64,000 bases of DNA from Pseudomonas sp. ACM7 (GCF_004136015.1 NZ_CP024866.1:68928-132927), one strand, 5' to 3'. Positions 16,567-25,985 are shown, numbered from the stretch's first letter. Program-made: numbers and translations. Notes: generated from the letters alone by a model not told the origin.

Positions 16567-18228
16567 ATGAACGAAAACACGCAATTCGATTACATCGTAG
16601 TGGGCGCGGGCGCTGCCGGCTGCGTGGTCGCCAGTCGCTTGTCGGAAGATTCGAATATTTCAGTCTGTCTGCTGGAAGCCGGCGGCCCCGACACCCATCC
16701 GCTGGTGCACATGCCGGCCGGCGTCGCGGCGATGGTGCCAACCTCGATCAACAATTGGCAGTACCAGACCGTGCCGCAAGCCGGCTTGAACGGTCGCGTC
16801 GGTTATCAGCCACGGGGCAAGACCCTGGGCGGCAGTTCTTCGATCAATGCCATGGCCTATCACCGCGGTCATCCGCAAGACTTCGACCGCTGGGCCGCCC
16901 TGGGCAACCCGGGATGGAGTTACCGGGAGGTGCTGCCGTTCTTCAAGCGCGCCGAGCACAACGAACACTTCAAAGATGAATTGCATGGCCAGAACGGCCC
17001 GCTGAATGTGCGTTTCCACTCCTCGCCCAATCCCTTTGGCGAAACCTTTGTCGAGGCCGGCGTACAGGCGGGTTACCCGGCCTGCCCCGATCAGAACGGC
17101 GCGAGCATGGAAGGTTTCGGTCGTGTGCAGGTCATGCAAAAGGACGGACAGCGTTGCAGCGCAGCCAAAGCCTATCTGACGCCGAACCGCCACCGGGCGA
17201 ACCTGCACATCGAAACCCACGCCCACGCCACGCGCATCCTTTTCGACGGCAAGCGCGCCATGGGCATCGAGTTCATGCAGAACGGCGTCAAGCGGACCTT
17301 GCACGCGCGTCACGAGTTGATTCTGAGCTCCGGGGCCTTCAATTCCCCGCAGCTACTGCTGCTGTCTGGTGTGGGTCCGATTGGCGAGTTGCTGAAATTC
17401 GACATCCCGGTGGTCCATGGGCTACCGGGCGTGGGCCAGAACCTGGTGGATCACATCGATTACGTACATTCCTACCGCGTGAAGTCCCGTCACCTGATCG
17501 GCCTGTCGCTGGCGGGCGCCTGGGACATCGCCAAAGCGGCGATCCGTTACTGGCGGCGACGTAGCGGTCCGCTGACCACCAACTTCGCCGAGGCCTGTGC
17601 CTTCGTTCAGACCTCTCCCGAGCTCGATCAGGCGGACATTGAACTGGCCCTGACCATCGCCATGTTTGCCGACCACGGCCGCACACTGTATCGCGGTCAT
17701 GGCCTGAGTATTCATGCCTGTCTGCTGCACCCGAAAAGCGTCGGGCAACTCAGCCTGGCCAGCGCGGACCCCATGGTCCCGCCACTGATCGACCCGGCGT
17801 TTCTGACCCACCCGGACGACATCAAGACGTTGATCAAAGGCTATCGCGTCATCCAGAAGGTGATGGCGACGCCAGCCTTCCAGGCATTCAGTCCAAAAGA
17901 TGTCATTGAGGAGCCGATGTTCACCGACGCCGAAATCGAACGCGTCCTGCGCGACCGATCCGACACCCTCTATCACCCGGTGGGCACCTGCAAAATGGGC
18001 GACGACGCGATGGCGGTGGTGGATGCCCGATTGAAGGTCCATGGCCTGGAAGGCTTGCGGGTGGTCGATGCCTCGATCATGCCGACTATCATTGGATGCA
18101 GCACCACCGCCGCCACGGTGATGATCGGTGAAAAAGCCGCCGAATTCATCCGTCAGGACCGCGTAACCAGCGCCTCTCTTTCCTCAAAGGACGATCATGA
18201 ATCCAGCACCCGCCCTTACCCCGCATAA
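16567..18228 (+). CDS. GMC family FAD-dependent alcohol dehydrogenase
   Basis: 553 residues. The FAD dinucleotide fold is at residues 8-40 (YIVVGAGAAGCVVASRLSE, then LLEAGG). GMC signature 1 is near PRGKTLGGSSSINAMAYHRG and signature 2 near SSGAFNSPQLLLLSGVGP, with the catalytic His region YHPVGTCKMG near the C-terminus. This family includes choline dehydrogenase and the AlkJ alcohol dehydrogenases that pass electrons to quinone. In this neighbourhood oxidation of an aliphatic alcohol released by a sulfatase is more likely than choline oxidation. The next gene overlaps its 3' end by 32 bp. Confidence 0.92.
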   Translation: MNENTQFDYIVVGAGAAGCVVASRLSEDSNISVCLLEAGGPDTHPLVHMPAGVAAMVPTSINNWQYQTVPQAGLNGRVGYQPRGKTLGGSSSINAMAYHRGHPQDFDRWAALGNPGWSYREVLPFFKRAEHNEHFKDELHGQNGPLNVRFHSSPNPFGETFVEAGVQAGYPACPDQNGASMEGFGRVQVMQKDGQRCSAAKAYLTPNRHRANLHIETHAHATRILFDGKRAMGIEFMQNGVKRTLHARHELILSSGAFNSPQLLLLSGVGPIGELLKFDIPVVHGLPGVGQNLVDHIDYVHSYRVKSRHLIGLSLAGAWDIAKAAIRYWRRRSGPLTTNFAEACAFVQTSPELDQADIELALTIAMFADHGRTLYRGHGLSIHACLLHPKSVGQLSLASADPMVPPLIDPAFLTHPDDIKTLIKGYRVIQKVMATPAFQAFSPKDVIEEPMFTDAEIERVLRDRSDTLYHPVGTCKMGDDAMAVVDARLKVHGLEGLRVVDASIMPTIIGCSTTAATVMIGEKAAEFIRQDRVTSASLSSKDDHESSTRPYPA

Positions 18229-18556
18229 GCTTCTTGTGGTTTCAGCGGTTGTCGAACTGGCGACCGGCGTGGCGCTGCTGCTCACGCCGGGCCTTGTCTG
18301 CAACCTGTTGCTGGGAATGCCCGCGACGGACGCGACCAACCTGATCGCCCGGTGTTTTGGCATCGCGCTGATTGCGCTCGGCATCGCGTGTTGGCCCCGA
18401 ACGGCCAACCCTGCCGCGTTGCGTTCGATGCTGTTCTACAACGGGGCGATTGCGTTGTACCTGGCGTACATCGGCGTATTGGGCGGCGGCGGGTTATTGC
18501 TGTGGCCTGCGGTGGTGTTGCATGCCGTGATGAGCGCGTTGTTTTTACGTCGTTAA
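18197..18556 (+). CDS. Small integral membrane protein
   Basis: 119 residues with four predicted transmembrane segments (roughly residues 10-33, 43-63, 70-92 and 96-115). The charged residues lie in the loops. It starts inside the 3' end of the GMC oxidoreductase gene (32 bp overlap, AAAGGA site), so it is cotranslated with it. Membrane anchoring or electron transfer for the dehydrogenase is possible. I do not recognise a named family. Confidence 0.75.
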   Translation: MNPAPALTPHKLLVVSAVVELATGVALLLTPGLVCNLLLGMPATDATNLIARCFGIALIALGIACWPRTANPAALRSMLFYNGAIALYLAYIGVLGGGGLLLWPAVVLHAVMSALFLRR

Positions 18557-18595
18557 CCTCCCCCCACCTCTAAATTCATCCAAAGGAGTACGCAC

Positions 18596-19717
18596 ATGGG
18601 CGTATTGGACGGCGTTCGTATCGTTGAAATCGCCGGCATCGGCCCGGGGCCGTTTTGCGGCATGTTGCTGGCGGACATGGGCGCCGAGGTGATCCTTGTC
18701 GAGCGCTCGGTGACCAAGGGCGCTGACATGCTCGACCTGGGCAAGCACGCTATCGTCAATCGCGGCAAACAATCGATTGCCCTGGACCTCAAAGACCCTG
18801 AAGCCATCGAAGCGGTGTTACGCCTGATCGAGGGCGCCGACGCGTTGATTGAAGGCATGCGCCCTGGCGTCATGGAGCGTCTGGGCCTGGGCCCCGACGT
18901 CTGCCTGGCGCGCAACCCACGGCTGGTTTACGGGCGCATGACGGGTTGGGGCCAACAAGGTCCGTTGGCGCAGGCCGCCGGTCACGACCTCAATTACATC
19001 GCACTGTCCGGCGCCTTGTGGTTCAGTGGCGAGGCCGGCCAGCCACCGATGGCGCCCCCTACCCTGGTGGGCGATCTGGGCGGTGGTGCGTTGTACCTGG
19101 CGATGGGCATTTTGGCCGGGATCATCAACGCCAGCACCAACGGTGTCGGCCAAGTGGTGGATGCGGCGATTGTCGATGGCAGCGCCAACCTGATGAACCT
19201 GTTGCTGTCGGCGCACGCTGCCGGCCAGCAGCCGCTGGAACGCGGTTGCGGGCTGCTCGATGGCGCGCACTGGGCCCGCACTTATGCGTGTGCCGATGGT
19301 TTGTTTGTCAGCGTGCAAGCCCTCGAACCGCAGTTCAACGCGCTGCTGTTCAAAAAACTCGGACTGGGTGACGACGCGGATTTCAAGGCCCCCTACGATC
19401 CACGTTTGTGGGGGCCGTTGCGTAAGCGACTGGAAGCCGTGTTTGCCAGCCAACCGCGCCAGCACTGGATCGATCTGCTGGAAGGCACCGATGCCTGCTT
19501 CGCCCCGGTACTGACACCGGCCGAAGCCCTGACGCATCCGCACATGGCCGAGCGTGGCGTGTACTCGCGTCAGAACGGCGTACTGCAGGCCGCACCGGCG
19601 CCACGGTTTTCAGCGACGCCTTCGGCGGTTGGCAGTGTTCCGTCTCGAGGGGAACACAGCACAGGCATTCTGCGCAAAGCAGGCTTGAGCGAAGAGCAAA
19701 TCCAGCGACTGAGCTGA
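18596..19717 (+). CDS. CaiB/BaiF family; alpha-methylacyl-CoA racemase-like
   Basis: 373 residues. The N-terminus LDGVRIVEIAGIGPGPFCGM and the block GHDLNYIALSGAL match 2-methylacyl-CoA racemase (AMACR/MCR) rather than formyl-CoA transferases. His130 and Asp160 (PTLVGDLGGGALYLAMG) occupy the positions of the AMACR catalytic pair, and the usual YxxxDG block is present as YACADGLFVSVQ. The enzyme epimerises (R)-2-methylacyl-CoA to (S), a step needed before acyl-CoA dehydrogenase can act on methyl-branched chains such as isoprenoid or sterol side chains. It is the third gene of the GMC operon. Confidence 0.88.
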   Translation: MGVLDGVRIVEIAGIGPGPFCGMLLADMGAEVILVERSVTKGADMLDLGKHAIVNRGKQSIALDLKDPEAIEAVLRLIEGADALIEGMRPGVMERLGLGPDVCLARNPRLVYGRMTGWGQQGPLAQAAGHDLNYIALSGALWFSGEAGQPPMAPPTLVGDLGGGALYLAMGILAGIINASTNGVGQVVDAAIVDGSANLMNLLLSAHAAGQQPLERGCGLLDGAHWARTYACADGLFVSVQALEPQFNALLFKKLGLGDDADFKAPYDPRLWGPLRKRLEAVFASQPRQHWIDLLEGTDACFAPVLTPAEALTHPHMAERGVYSRQNGVLQAAPAPRFSATPSAVGSVPSRGEHSTGILRKAGLSEEQIQRLS

Positions 19718-19720
19718 CCT

Positions 19721-19862
19721 CTGTAGCAGCTGCCGAGCCTGCGAGGCTGCGTTCGGCTGCGAAGCAGTCGTGAAATCTAAGTACGCGGTCTTCCTGAAAT
19801 ACCGCGTCGCCTGATTTCACGACTGCTGCGCAGCCGAACGCAGGCTGCGCCAGCTGCTACAG
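19721..19862. repeat. REP-type long inverted repeat (gtagcagctg arms)
   Basis: An imperfect hairpin of about 140 bp with outer arms ctgtagcagctg and cagctgctacag, and inner arms ttcggctgcg..cagtcgtgaaatc with its complement. It is related to 2474-2606. It lies between the convergent racemase and DUF2889 genes. Confidence 0.8.
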
Positions 19863-19978
19863 GTTGCGTTCACCGCTACGGAATTGTCCCCGCGCAACGT
19901 CAACTCACCCCAGCAGACCGCCCCTAAGCAGGCACATCAATTTTATCCAGCACCGACAAGGGGCTCATCACAGGGGAC

Positions 19979-20551
19979 TCATTGCAGGCTCGACTCAGTT
20001 TTTTTCAGGAACACCGCCACGGGACCGTCCTCACGCAACGCGTAACAGGTATTGAGCAGTTGACCGGTGGCGTTGCTGTAAGCCTCGGTGTCTGCCGCCG
20101 TGCGCGGTGCAACCATCGCCCGGGCCATGGGGATGGTCTGAAACGCCGTCGTAGCCATCGGCAGCAGCAACTCGGTCAAATGCACGCAGCCGCCGATCCC
20201 GCCAAACAGCTCTTTGATCCGACGCGAGAACCCTGGCCCGATCCGCTCGCCGAGCAATTTTTCATAGCCCGGCATGGCGCCGCGACATTGGCTGGTGGGC
20301 ACGTCGGGCATGGCGACATGCACCTCACGCACAATAAAGTCATCGTCCAGGGCCAGACGGATCAGCATTCCATGATAGGTCTGCCCCGCCGCCACAATCC
20401 GGCCTTCCGCCAGGGTCACGGGATGAGTCTTGCTGTCGCTCAATCGTCCTTCGATATCCCACAGGCCATCCGCACGCAAATAGCCCAGGCACTCAACCGT
20501 GCGCCGGTGAATCAACCGGCGCCCCCACTCGTCGACCTCATCGATCATCAT
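19979..20551 (-). CDS. DUF2889 family protein
   Basis: 190 residues with the DUF2889 pattern: RRLIHRRTVECLGYLRADGL, DIEGRLSDSKTHPVTL, AGQTYHGMLIRLALDDDF, and FGGIGGCVHLTELLLPM near residue 115. Its start codon follows the sulfatase stop with no gap, so the two are translationally coupled. The function is not known. The linkage suggests an accessory step for the same substrate. Confidence 0.85.
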   Translation of the reverse strand: MMIDEVDEWGRRLIHRRTVECLGYLRADGLWDIEGRLSDSKTHPVTLAEGRIVAAGQTYHGMLIRLALDDDFIVREVHVAMPDVPTSQCRGAMPGYEKLLGERIGPGFSRRIKELFGGIGGCVHLTELLLPMATTAFQTIPMARAMVAPRTAADTEAYSNATGQLLNTCYALREDGPVAVFLKKTESSLQ

Positions 20552-22324
20552 TCAAATAACCCTCTTGCGACGGCGACGCCAGACCAGTACGCCCACCAGC
20601 AACGCGATGATCGCCACGACCGGCGGCACGGCAGCCTTGAGCTTGGGCATGACCACATGCTTCAAGGCATACAACTGCCCTTGGTGCATGTAGTCATAAC
20701 CCACCGGCATCGGCAGCACACCGTTGGCGCGGGCGTATTCAGCGTAGTCGGCCTGCATGCTCTGGAAGCGCTCCGGCATCTGCTGCTGCAAGTCGACCAC
20801 TTCACCGGGGTCGGTGGCGATGTTGTAGAGGTGCCATTGTTCGTTGCCCACCGGCTTCAGGCTTTTCACCAGTTTGTAATCGTCTTTGAACAACGCCGCA
20901 CTGCCGGACAATTCATAACCGATGGCCTGATCCTCGGGATGCACTCGCTCGGCACTGCCTTGCAGCACCGGCACCAGACTGCTGCCGATCAACGGCTCGA
21001 CGGCTTTTCCCTGGTAATGGCCGTCGTGGGGTTTGATACCGGCCACCTCCAGCAGTGTCGGGACAATGTCGGTGACATGGGTGAAGGTTTGGGCAATGTG
21101 ATTGGCCTGGATGCCGGGCACCCCGGAAACGATCAATGGGGTGCGCAAGCCGCCCTCGCCCGCAAAGAACTTGTAGCCGCTCAAGGGTGAGGCCGCCGCA
21201 CTGGCCCAACTCGGACCGATACTGGTGAAGGCACCCTTGCTGCCCAGGCGATCGAGTTGACGGGTGTAGTTCATTTCCAGCCACACCCGCAGTGCTGGAA
21301 TGGTGTAAGGGTCGGTGGGCTCACTGCCGTTATCGGATAAAAACACGAACACGGTGTTGTCGTACTCCCCCGTGGTTTTGAGATGAGCGATCAGGCGACC
21401 GATCTCCCGGTCCATGGTCTCGCCCATGCCGGCATAGACTTCCATGCGGCGTGCTTCGTAGCGTTTTTCGTTCTCATCCAATGCATCCCAGTCGGCGGTG
21501 CTGGCCATCGTCTGCATACCGACTCCCGCGGGAATCAGCCCCAGTTCAACCGCTCGGTCGCGACGAGCGTTGCGCAATGCGGTCCAGCCTTCGTCATAGC
21601 GACCGCGGTAGTTGTCAATGATGTCCTTGGGCGCCTGGATGGGAACGTGATTGGCCTGAAAGCCCAGATACGCGAAGAACGGTTTGCCGTCCTGCCGGTC
21701 GGCGGCGATGTAATCCATGGCTTTGTCGACGATAAAGGTCGAGGAGTAATAGTCCTTGGGCAGGTGCGCCGGCTGGCCGTTCTCGAACCAGGCGGCCTTG
21801 TCGTACAGCGGTGCGTAGGGTCGTTCTTCCCAGTTGTCGGAACCGCTGTCGGCCTGAATGAACGAACGGTCGAAACCACGGTTGCCCGGCAAGGTGTCAG
21901 GGGTTTTGCCCAAATGCCATTTGCCGGTGATGTAGGTGTGATAGCCGCCGTCCCTGAGCAGGCTGGCCACGGTGATCGCATTGTCGTTGAGCACGCCGCT
22001 GTAACCGGGTTTGCCCAGGTGTTCATCAGGCATGGTTTCCGGCATGTTGCCGACGCCGTTGCGGTGGTTGTCGACGCCGGTCAGCAGCATCGAACGCGTG
22101 GGCGAACAGGAAGCCGTGACGTGGAAGTCCGAGAAGCGCACGCCTTCGCGGGCCAGGGTGTCGATGTTGGGCGTGGCGATTTCGCTGCCGAACGAGCCGA
22201 CATCGCTGTAGCCCCAATCGTCGGCGACCAGTACCACGATGTTCGGGTGTTTGGGTGTTGCGAAACATTGGGTGCCGAGCGCTAGACAACACATGGCCAG
22301 GACAAGCGATTTCAACGGGATCAT
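20552..22324 (-). CDS. Type I (formylglycine) sulfatase, C-terminally anchored
   Basis: 590 residues. A signal peptide ends near QCFATPKH, and metal-binding Asp35/Asp36 lie in VLVADDWGYSD. The catalytic CSPTR motif (Cys73) fits the C-x-P-x-R formylglycine rule. Further family motifs are GKWHLGK, FFAYLGFQANHVP and FLSDNGSEP. An extra hydrophobic segment with an Arg-rich end (LLVGVLVWRRRRKR) would anchor the protein to the inner membrane facing the periplasm. It hydrolyses a sulfate ester to alcohol and sulfate. The substrate is unknown, but the neighbours suggest a hydrophobic alkyl or terpenoid sulfate. It needs a formylglycine-generating enzyme, not seen in this window. Confidence 0.93.
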   Translation of the reverse strand: MIPLKSLVLAMCCLALGTQCFATPKHPNIVVLVADDWGYSDVGSFGSEIATPNIDTLAREGVRFSDFHVTASCSPTRSMLLTGVDNHRNGVGNMPETMPDEHLGKPGYSGVLNDNAITVASLLRDGGYHTYITGKWHLGKTPDTLPGNRGFDRSFIQADSGSDNWEERPYAPLYDKAAWFENGQPAHLPKDYYSSTFIVDKAMDYIAADRQDGKPFFAYLGFQANHVPIQAPKDIIDNYRGRYDEGWTALRNARRDRAVELGLIPAGVGMQTMASTADWDALDENEKRYEARRMEVYAGMGETMDREIGRLIAHLKTTGEYDNTVFVFLSDNGSEPTDPYTIPALRVWLEMNYTRQLDRLGSKGAFTSIGPSWASAAASPLSGYKFFAGEGGLRTPLIVSGVPGIQANHIAQTFTHVTDIVPTLLEVAGIKPHDGHYQGKAVEPLIGSSLVPVLQGSAERVHPEDQAIGYELSGSAALFKDDYKLVKSLKPVGNEQWHLYNIATDPGEVVDLQQQMPERFQSMQADYAEYARANGVLPMPVGYDYMHQGQLYALKHVVMPKLKAAVPPVVAIIALLVGVLVWRRRRKRVI

Positions 22325-22338
22325 TCACGGTTTCCTTT

Positions 22339-22428
22339 TGTGGGAACGGGCTTGCTCGCGAAGAGGTCCTTACATTCAACATTGATGTTGGCTGACATAC
22401 CGCTTTCGCGAGCAAGCCCGCTCCCACA
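22339..22428. repeat. REP-type inverted repeat (gtgggagcgg arms)
   Basis: The arms tgtgggaacgggcttgctcg and cgagcaagcccgctcccaca differ at one base. It separates the sulfatase and aldehyde dehydrogenase genes. Confidence 0.87.
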
Positions 22429-22453
22429 TTTTTTGATCTGTGTGTGGCTCGAT

Positions 22454-23923
22454 TCAGGGTTTCAACAAGGCACCCAACACGCGGCGGAACAGCTTGCCGT
22501 ACGGCGGACGCAGCAGCCCCATCACATCGAACCGTGGTGGCATGAACACCGAGCGCTCCAGGCTGAAAGCCTTGAACCCATACCCGCCACGGTAACGACC
22601 GAAACCCGAGTGACCACAGCCACCAAACGGCAAATCCGTCTGGAACAGGTGCTGCATGACTTCGTTGATACACGCGCCCCCCGAATGCGTACGCTCCAGC
22701 ACATGCCTGGCTTCAGCGCGGTTGACACCGAAGTAATACAGCGCCAAGGGCCGCGGATGCGCATTGATGTACTCAAGCGCTTCGCTGATATGGCGATAGC
22801 CGCGAATAGGCAGCAACGGGCCGAAGACTTCTTCTTGCATCGCCAGTGTCGAGTCCGGCGGATCAACCAGCAGGGTCGGTGCGATCTTGCGTGAAGCGCT
22901 CAAGTCCTCGTTGCCCGGATTGACCTCGATCACCCTGACGCACTGTTCGCGGGCGTCTTGCAGACAGGCTCGCATCCGCTGGTATTGCCCGGGTGTCGCC
23001 ATTGCCGTGTAGTCCGGATTGTTCAGCAGCGTCGGGAACAGGCGCTGCAATTCGAGCTGCATGGAACTCAATAAACGCTCGAGGTCATCCTCATGCACAA
23101 ACACATAGTCCGGCGCAATACAGGCCTGCCCACTGCTGACCCCCTTGCCGCCCCAGATGCGTCTGGCGGCGTTTTCCAGGTCAGCGCCGCGACCGATGAT
23201 GGTCGGGGATTTGCCGCCCAGTTCCAGGGTCAACGGCGTCAAATTTTCTGCCGCAGCGCGCATCACCAGACGCCCGACCCGCGGGCTGCCGGTAAACACC
23301 AGATGATCGAGCGGCATGGCAGAAAACGCCGCGCCCAGTTCGGCGCCTCCGATAAAGGCAGCCACCTCACTGTCGTCGAACGCCTGCGCCAGCAGCTCAA
23401 TCAGCACGCCCGCTGTGGCCGGTGACTGGTCGGAAAACAGAATAATCGCCCGGTTACCGGCTGCCAGCGCTTCGGCCAGCGGCCCAAGCGCGATGGCAAT
23501 CGGAAAATTCCACGGGGAAATAATGCCGATCGTGCCCAATGGCTGGAAATGAATTTCCGCCCTGGCACCCAGCCAGCCGCTGCCCAGTTCGGCTTTGCGG
23601 CGCTGCGGTTTCATCCAGCGGCGAACATGGTCACGGGCGTACTTGAGGCCCTGGACCGGCAACAGAACATCGGCCATCAGCGATTGATCATGGCTGCGCC
23701 AGGTGAAGTCGCTGGCCAGCGCCTCGCACAACCGCTGCTGATTTTTCAGCAACAGAGTGATGACCCGATTGATGCGCTCAATGCGCAATTCAGCCGACGG
23801 CGGCCCTTCGGCCAGGGAGGCGGCTTGCTGGCGGGCGAGCACAGCACGGACCCGCTCGGGTGCAAACTTAGCGTTGGCGGATTTATCGCCAGGCGTTTTG
23901 AGGTCGTGCAGTGCGCAGTGCAT
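22454..23923 (-). CDS. Aldehyde dehydrogenase (coniferyl-aldehyde DH-like)
   Basis: 489 residues from MHCALHDL; the start is set by AGGAGC 7 bases upstream, since a longer frame overlaps the preceding gene. The body matches the coniferyl aldehyde dehydrogenase/CalB branch: GTIGIISPWNFPIAIALGPL, the catalytic Glu in LTLELGGKSPTIIG, and the nucleophile in SSGQACIAPDY. A C-terminal hydrophobic end (PYGKLFRRVLGALL) could bind membrane. The cofactor-binding block reads AIILFSDQSPATAG where relatives usually have a Lys before the S-E/D. It lies 10 bp after the alkylsulfatase gene, so it fits oxidation of the fatty aldehyde formed from the released alcohol. Confidence 0.9.
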   Translation of the reverse strand: MHCALHDLKTPGDKSANAKFAPERVRAVLARQQAASLAEGPPSAELRIERINRVITLLLKNQQRLCEALASDFTWRSHDQSLMADVLLPVQGLKYARDHVRRWMKPQRRKAELGSGWLGARAEIHFQPLGTIGIISPWNFPIAIALGPLAEALAAGNRAIILFSDQSPATAGVLIELLAQAFDDSEVAAFIGGAELGAAFSAMPLDHLVFTGSPRVGRLVMRAAAENLTPLTLELGGKSPTIIGRGADLENAARRIWGGKGVSSGQACIAPDYVFVHEDDLERLLSSMQLELQRLFPTLLNNPDYTAMATPGQYQRMRACLQDAREQCVRVIEVNPGNEDLSASRKIAPTLLVDPPDSTLAMQEEVFGPLLPIRGYRHISEALEYINAHPRPLALYYFGVNRAEARHVLERTHSGGACINEVMQHLFQTDLPFGGCGHSGFGRYRGGYGFKAFSLERSVFMPPRFDVMGLLRPPYGKLFRRVLGALLKP

Positions 23924-23933
23924 GTTCAAGCTC

Positions 23934-25985
23934 CTATCGTGCGGGCTCATTGGGGCCTACCAGTTCGAAGTCTGGAGAGAACTTGTCCAGCGAGCCGAGC
24001 ACGTCATAGACCGCTATTTTGCTGCCATCGATCTTCAGGTCCCCTTTGAAGACCGCCTCGATCGGCGAGACTTTCTCCGCCAGGATGGCGTTCAGCGTCT
24101 CGCGTGTCAGGGTCAGGGTGGCATCGGCCTTGTCGGCGTTGTAATCGGCGATATAGGTCAACGCCGAGTTCTCCAGATTGAGCGTGTAACGCGTGCCCGA
24201 CGGACCGACATCCGTGAAATTCCAGTTGAGGACAATGTGTTTGCCCTCGACATCCCGGGCCTTCAGACGCACACCCAGGTAATCGAAAATATTGTCGATG
24301 GTCAGCGCCCGAAGCATGTCTGGGCTGGCGGTACGCAGCGGTGAAGCGAGTTTTTTACCACCGCTGCGATGCTCCATGGCGGCGGCCAGATAGCTGTTGC
24401 GCTCCACCGCCGATTCGGCCTGGTAACCCAACTGCTCGAGGGCATCGGCCGCCAGTTCTCGCGCCGCGCTGTTGCTCGGTTCGGCGTACACCAAATGGCT
24501 CATGGCTTGCGCCACCCAGCGGTACTGGCCGTTAGCAAAGTCATTGCGGGCGCGGGCCAACACGGCGTCGGCACCGCCGCCGTACTCAACGAATTTCTTG
24601 CCGTAATCACCGTCGGACAACGCATCGAGATTGGCCGGATTGGCGTCATACCAGCCCATGTATTGCTGATATACCGCCTTGGCGTTGCGTTGTACCGAAC
24701 CGTAAAACCCGTGGGTGAAGGTCTCACTGGTCAGGCTCGCCGGGACGTGATTGCGCATGTATTCGCCAATCTCAACCGGTTTGTAGCCCTTGTTGATCAG
24801 GCGCAACGATTGGTCATGCAGCCACTTGTACATGTCCCGTTGCTTGGACAAATAGTTGACCACGCGCTCATTCCCGAACACCGGCCAACCATGCTGGCCC
24901 ACCAGGATGTCGGAACCCGGGGCGAACTGATGCAGGGCCTCATTGAGGTATTTCGACCAGGCCAGGCCATCACGGATTGTCGCCCCACGCAGCGTCAGTA
25001 ACTGATGCTGGGTCGGCAGCGCCAACTCACCGGTATCGAGCACTTTGAACTGCGGGAAATAGTGGATGAATTCGGCCGGGGCCTCGGTGCCGGGAGCCAG
25101 CATGTTGACGATCTCTACGCCATCGATGGTCAGCGTCTGCACCGGCTGATTGAGCTCGAGGGTCGGCGGGATCATCGTGATGGTGCCGTTGGACAAGGCC
25201 TTGGCCCCCCCAAGGTCGATCTGACCCTGGGCACTGCGGGGCAACGTCGTACCAAACTGGTATTCGGCGCGGCGGCTCATCGCGTTGCCGGCCATCACGT
25301 TTTCGGCCACCGCCGTCGCCATGAACCCCGCCGGAGCAATGATCTGCACCTTGCCCGACTTCACGTCCGCCTCATCGACGATGCCGCGAATCCCGGCGAA
25401 GTGATCAACGTGACTGTGGTTGTAAAGCACCGCCACCACCGGTTTTCTCGGCCGATGCTGGTAATAGAGTTCAAGTGACGCACGGGCCACTTCAGTGGCC
25501 AGGTTGCAGTCAACGATGATCAGGCCGGTGTTGCCCTCGATGATGGTCATATTGGTCAGATCAAGACCGCGCACCTGGTAAAACCCATCGGTGACCTTGA
25601 ACAATCCGTTGGCCATGCTTTTGCGCGCCTGCTGCCACAGGCTCGGATTGACCGTAGCCGGCGCATCGGCGCTGCCTAGAAATTCGTAGCCTTTAAGGCT
25701 GTACACCACGTGACCGTCGGCAGCGGTGGTTTCGGCGTCTGGCAGGCTCGCGATGAAGCCGCGCTGGATGTCGTCTTCCACCTGCGGGTCAACGGCCGGC
25801 ATGGTGTGTGCCGTGTTCGCGTTGACGGCGATGGTCGCCGCCGTCGCGGCTTTCTGGCCACCCTGGCCGGCGCTGTTGTCCACCATAGGCCCAGACACGC
25901 CGGCTTGACCGCGTGACCAGTGCAAAGCCCCGGCAATACTGGCAGCCAGCACCGATACCGTCAGCACGACACGGAAAGTTTTCAT
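23934..25985 (-). CDS. SdsA1-like zinc alkylsulfatase (MBL fold, SCP2-like C-terminus)
   Basis: 683 residues from MKTFRVVL, with a signal peptide. The metallo-beta-lactamase zinc motif HSHVDH is at residues 190-195. The further ligand regions GTEAPAEFIHYFPQ and GQHGWPVFGN are in the expected order. A helical dimerisation segment (GYGSVQRNAKAVYQQYMGWYD-like) follows, then a C-terminal SCP2-like sterol-carrier domain ending FELVGPNEPAR. This is the type III alkylsulfatase architecture, which cleaves primary alkyl sulfates such as SDS in the periplasm without formylglycine. The downstream aldehyde dehydrogenase probably acts on the product after alcohol oxidation. Confidence 0.92.
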   Translation of the reverse strand: MKTFRVVLTVSVLAASIAGALHWSRGQAGVSGPMVDNSAGQGGQKAATAATIAVNANTAHTMPAVDPQVEDDIQRGFIASLPDAETTAADGHVVYSLKGYEFLGSADAPATVNPSLWQQARKSMANGLFKVTDGFYQVRGLDLTNMTIIEGNTGLIIVDCNLATEVARASLELYYQHRPRKPVVAVLYNHSHVDHFAGIRGIVDEADVKSGKVQIIAPAGFMATAVAENVMAGNAMSRRAEYQFGTTLPRSAQGQIDLGGAKALSNGTITMIPPTLELNQPVQTLTIDGVEIVNMLAPGTEAPAEFIHYFPQFKVLDTGELALPTQHQLLTLRGATIRDGLAWSKYLNEALHQFAPGSDILVGQHGWPVFGNERVVNYLSKQRDMYKWLHDQSLRLINKGYKPVEIGEYMRNHVPASLTSETFTHGFYGSVQRNAKAVYQQYMGWYDANPANLDALSDGDYGKKFVEYGGGADAVLARARNDFANGQYRWVAQAMSHLVYAEPSNSAARELAADALEQLGYQAESAVERNSYLAAAMEHRSGGKKLASPLRTASPDMLRALTIDNIFDYLGVRLKARDVEGKHIVLNWNFTDVGPSGTRYTLNLENSALTYIADYNADKADATLTLTRETLNAILAEKVSPIEAVFKGDLKIDGSKIAVYDVLGSLDKFSPDFELVGPNEPAR

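Noticed and set aside
16567..18228. Annotation as the choline dehydrogenase BetA
   Set aside because: The neighbours are sulfatase, racemase and beta-oxidation genes, with no betI or betB, so only a GMC alcohol dehydrogenase call is supported.
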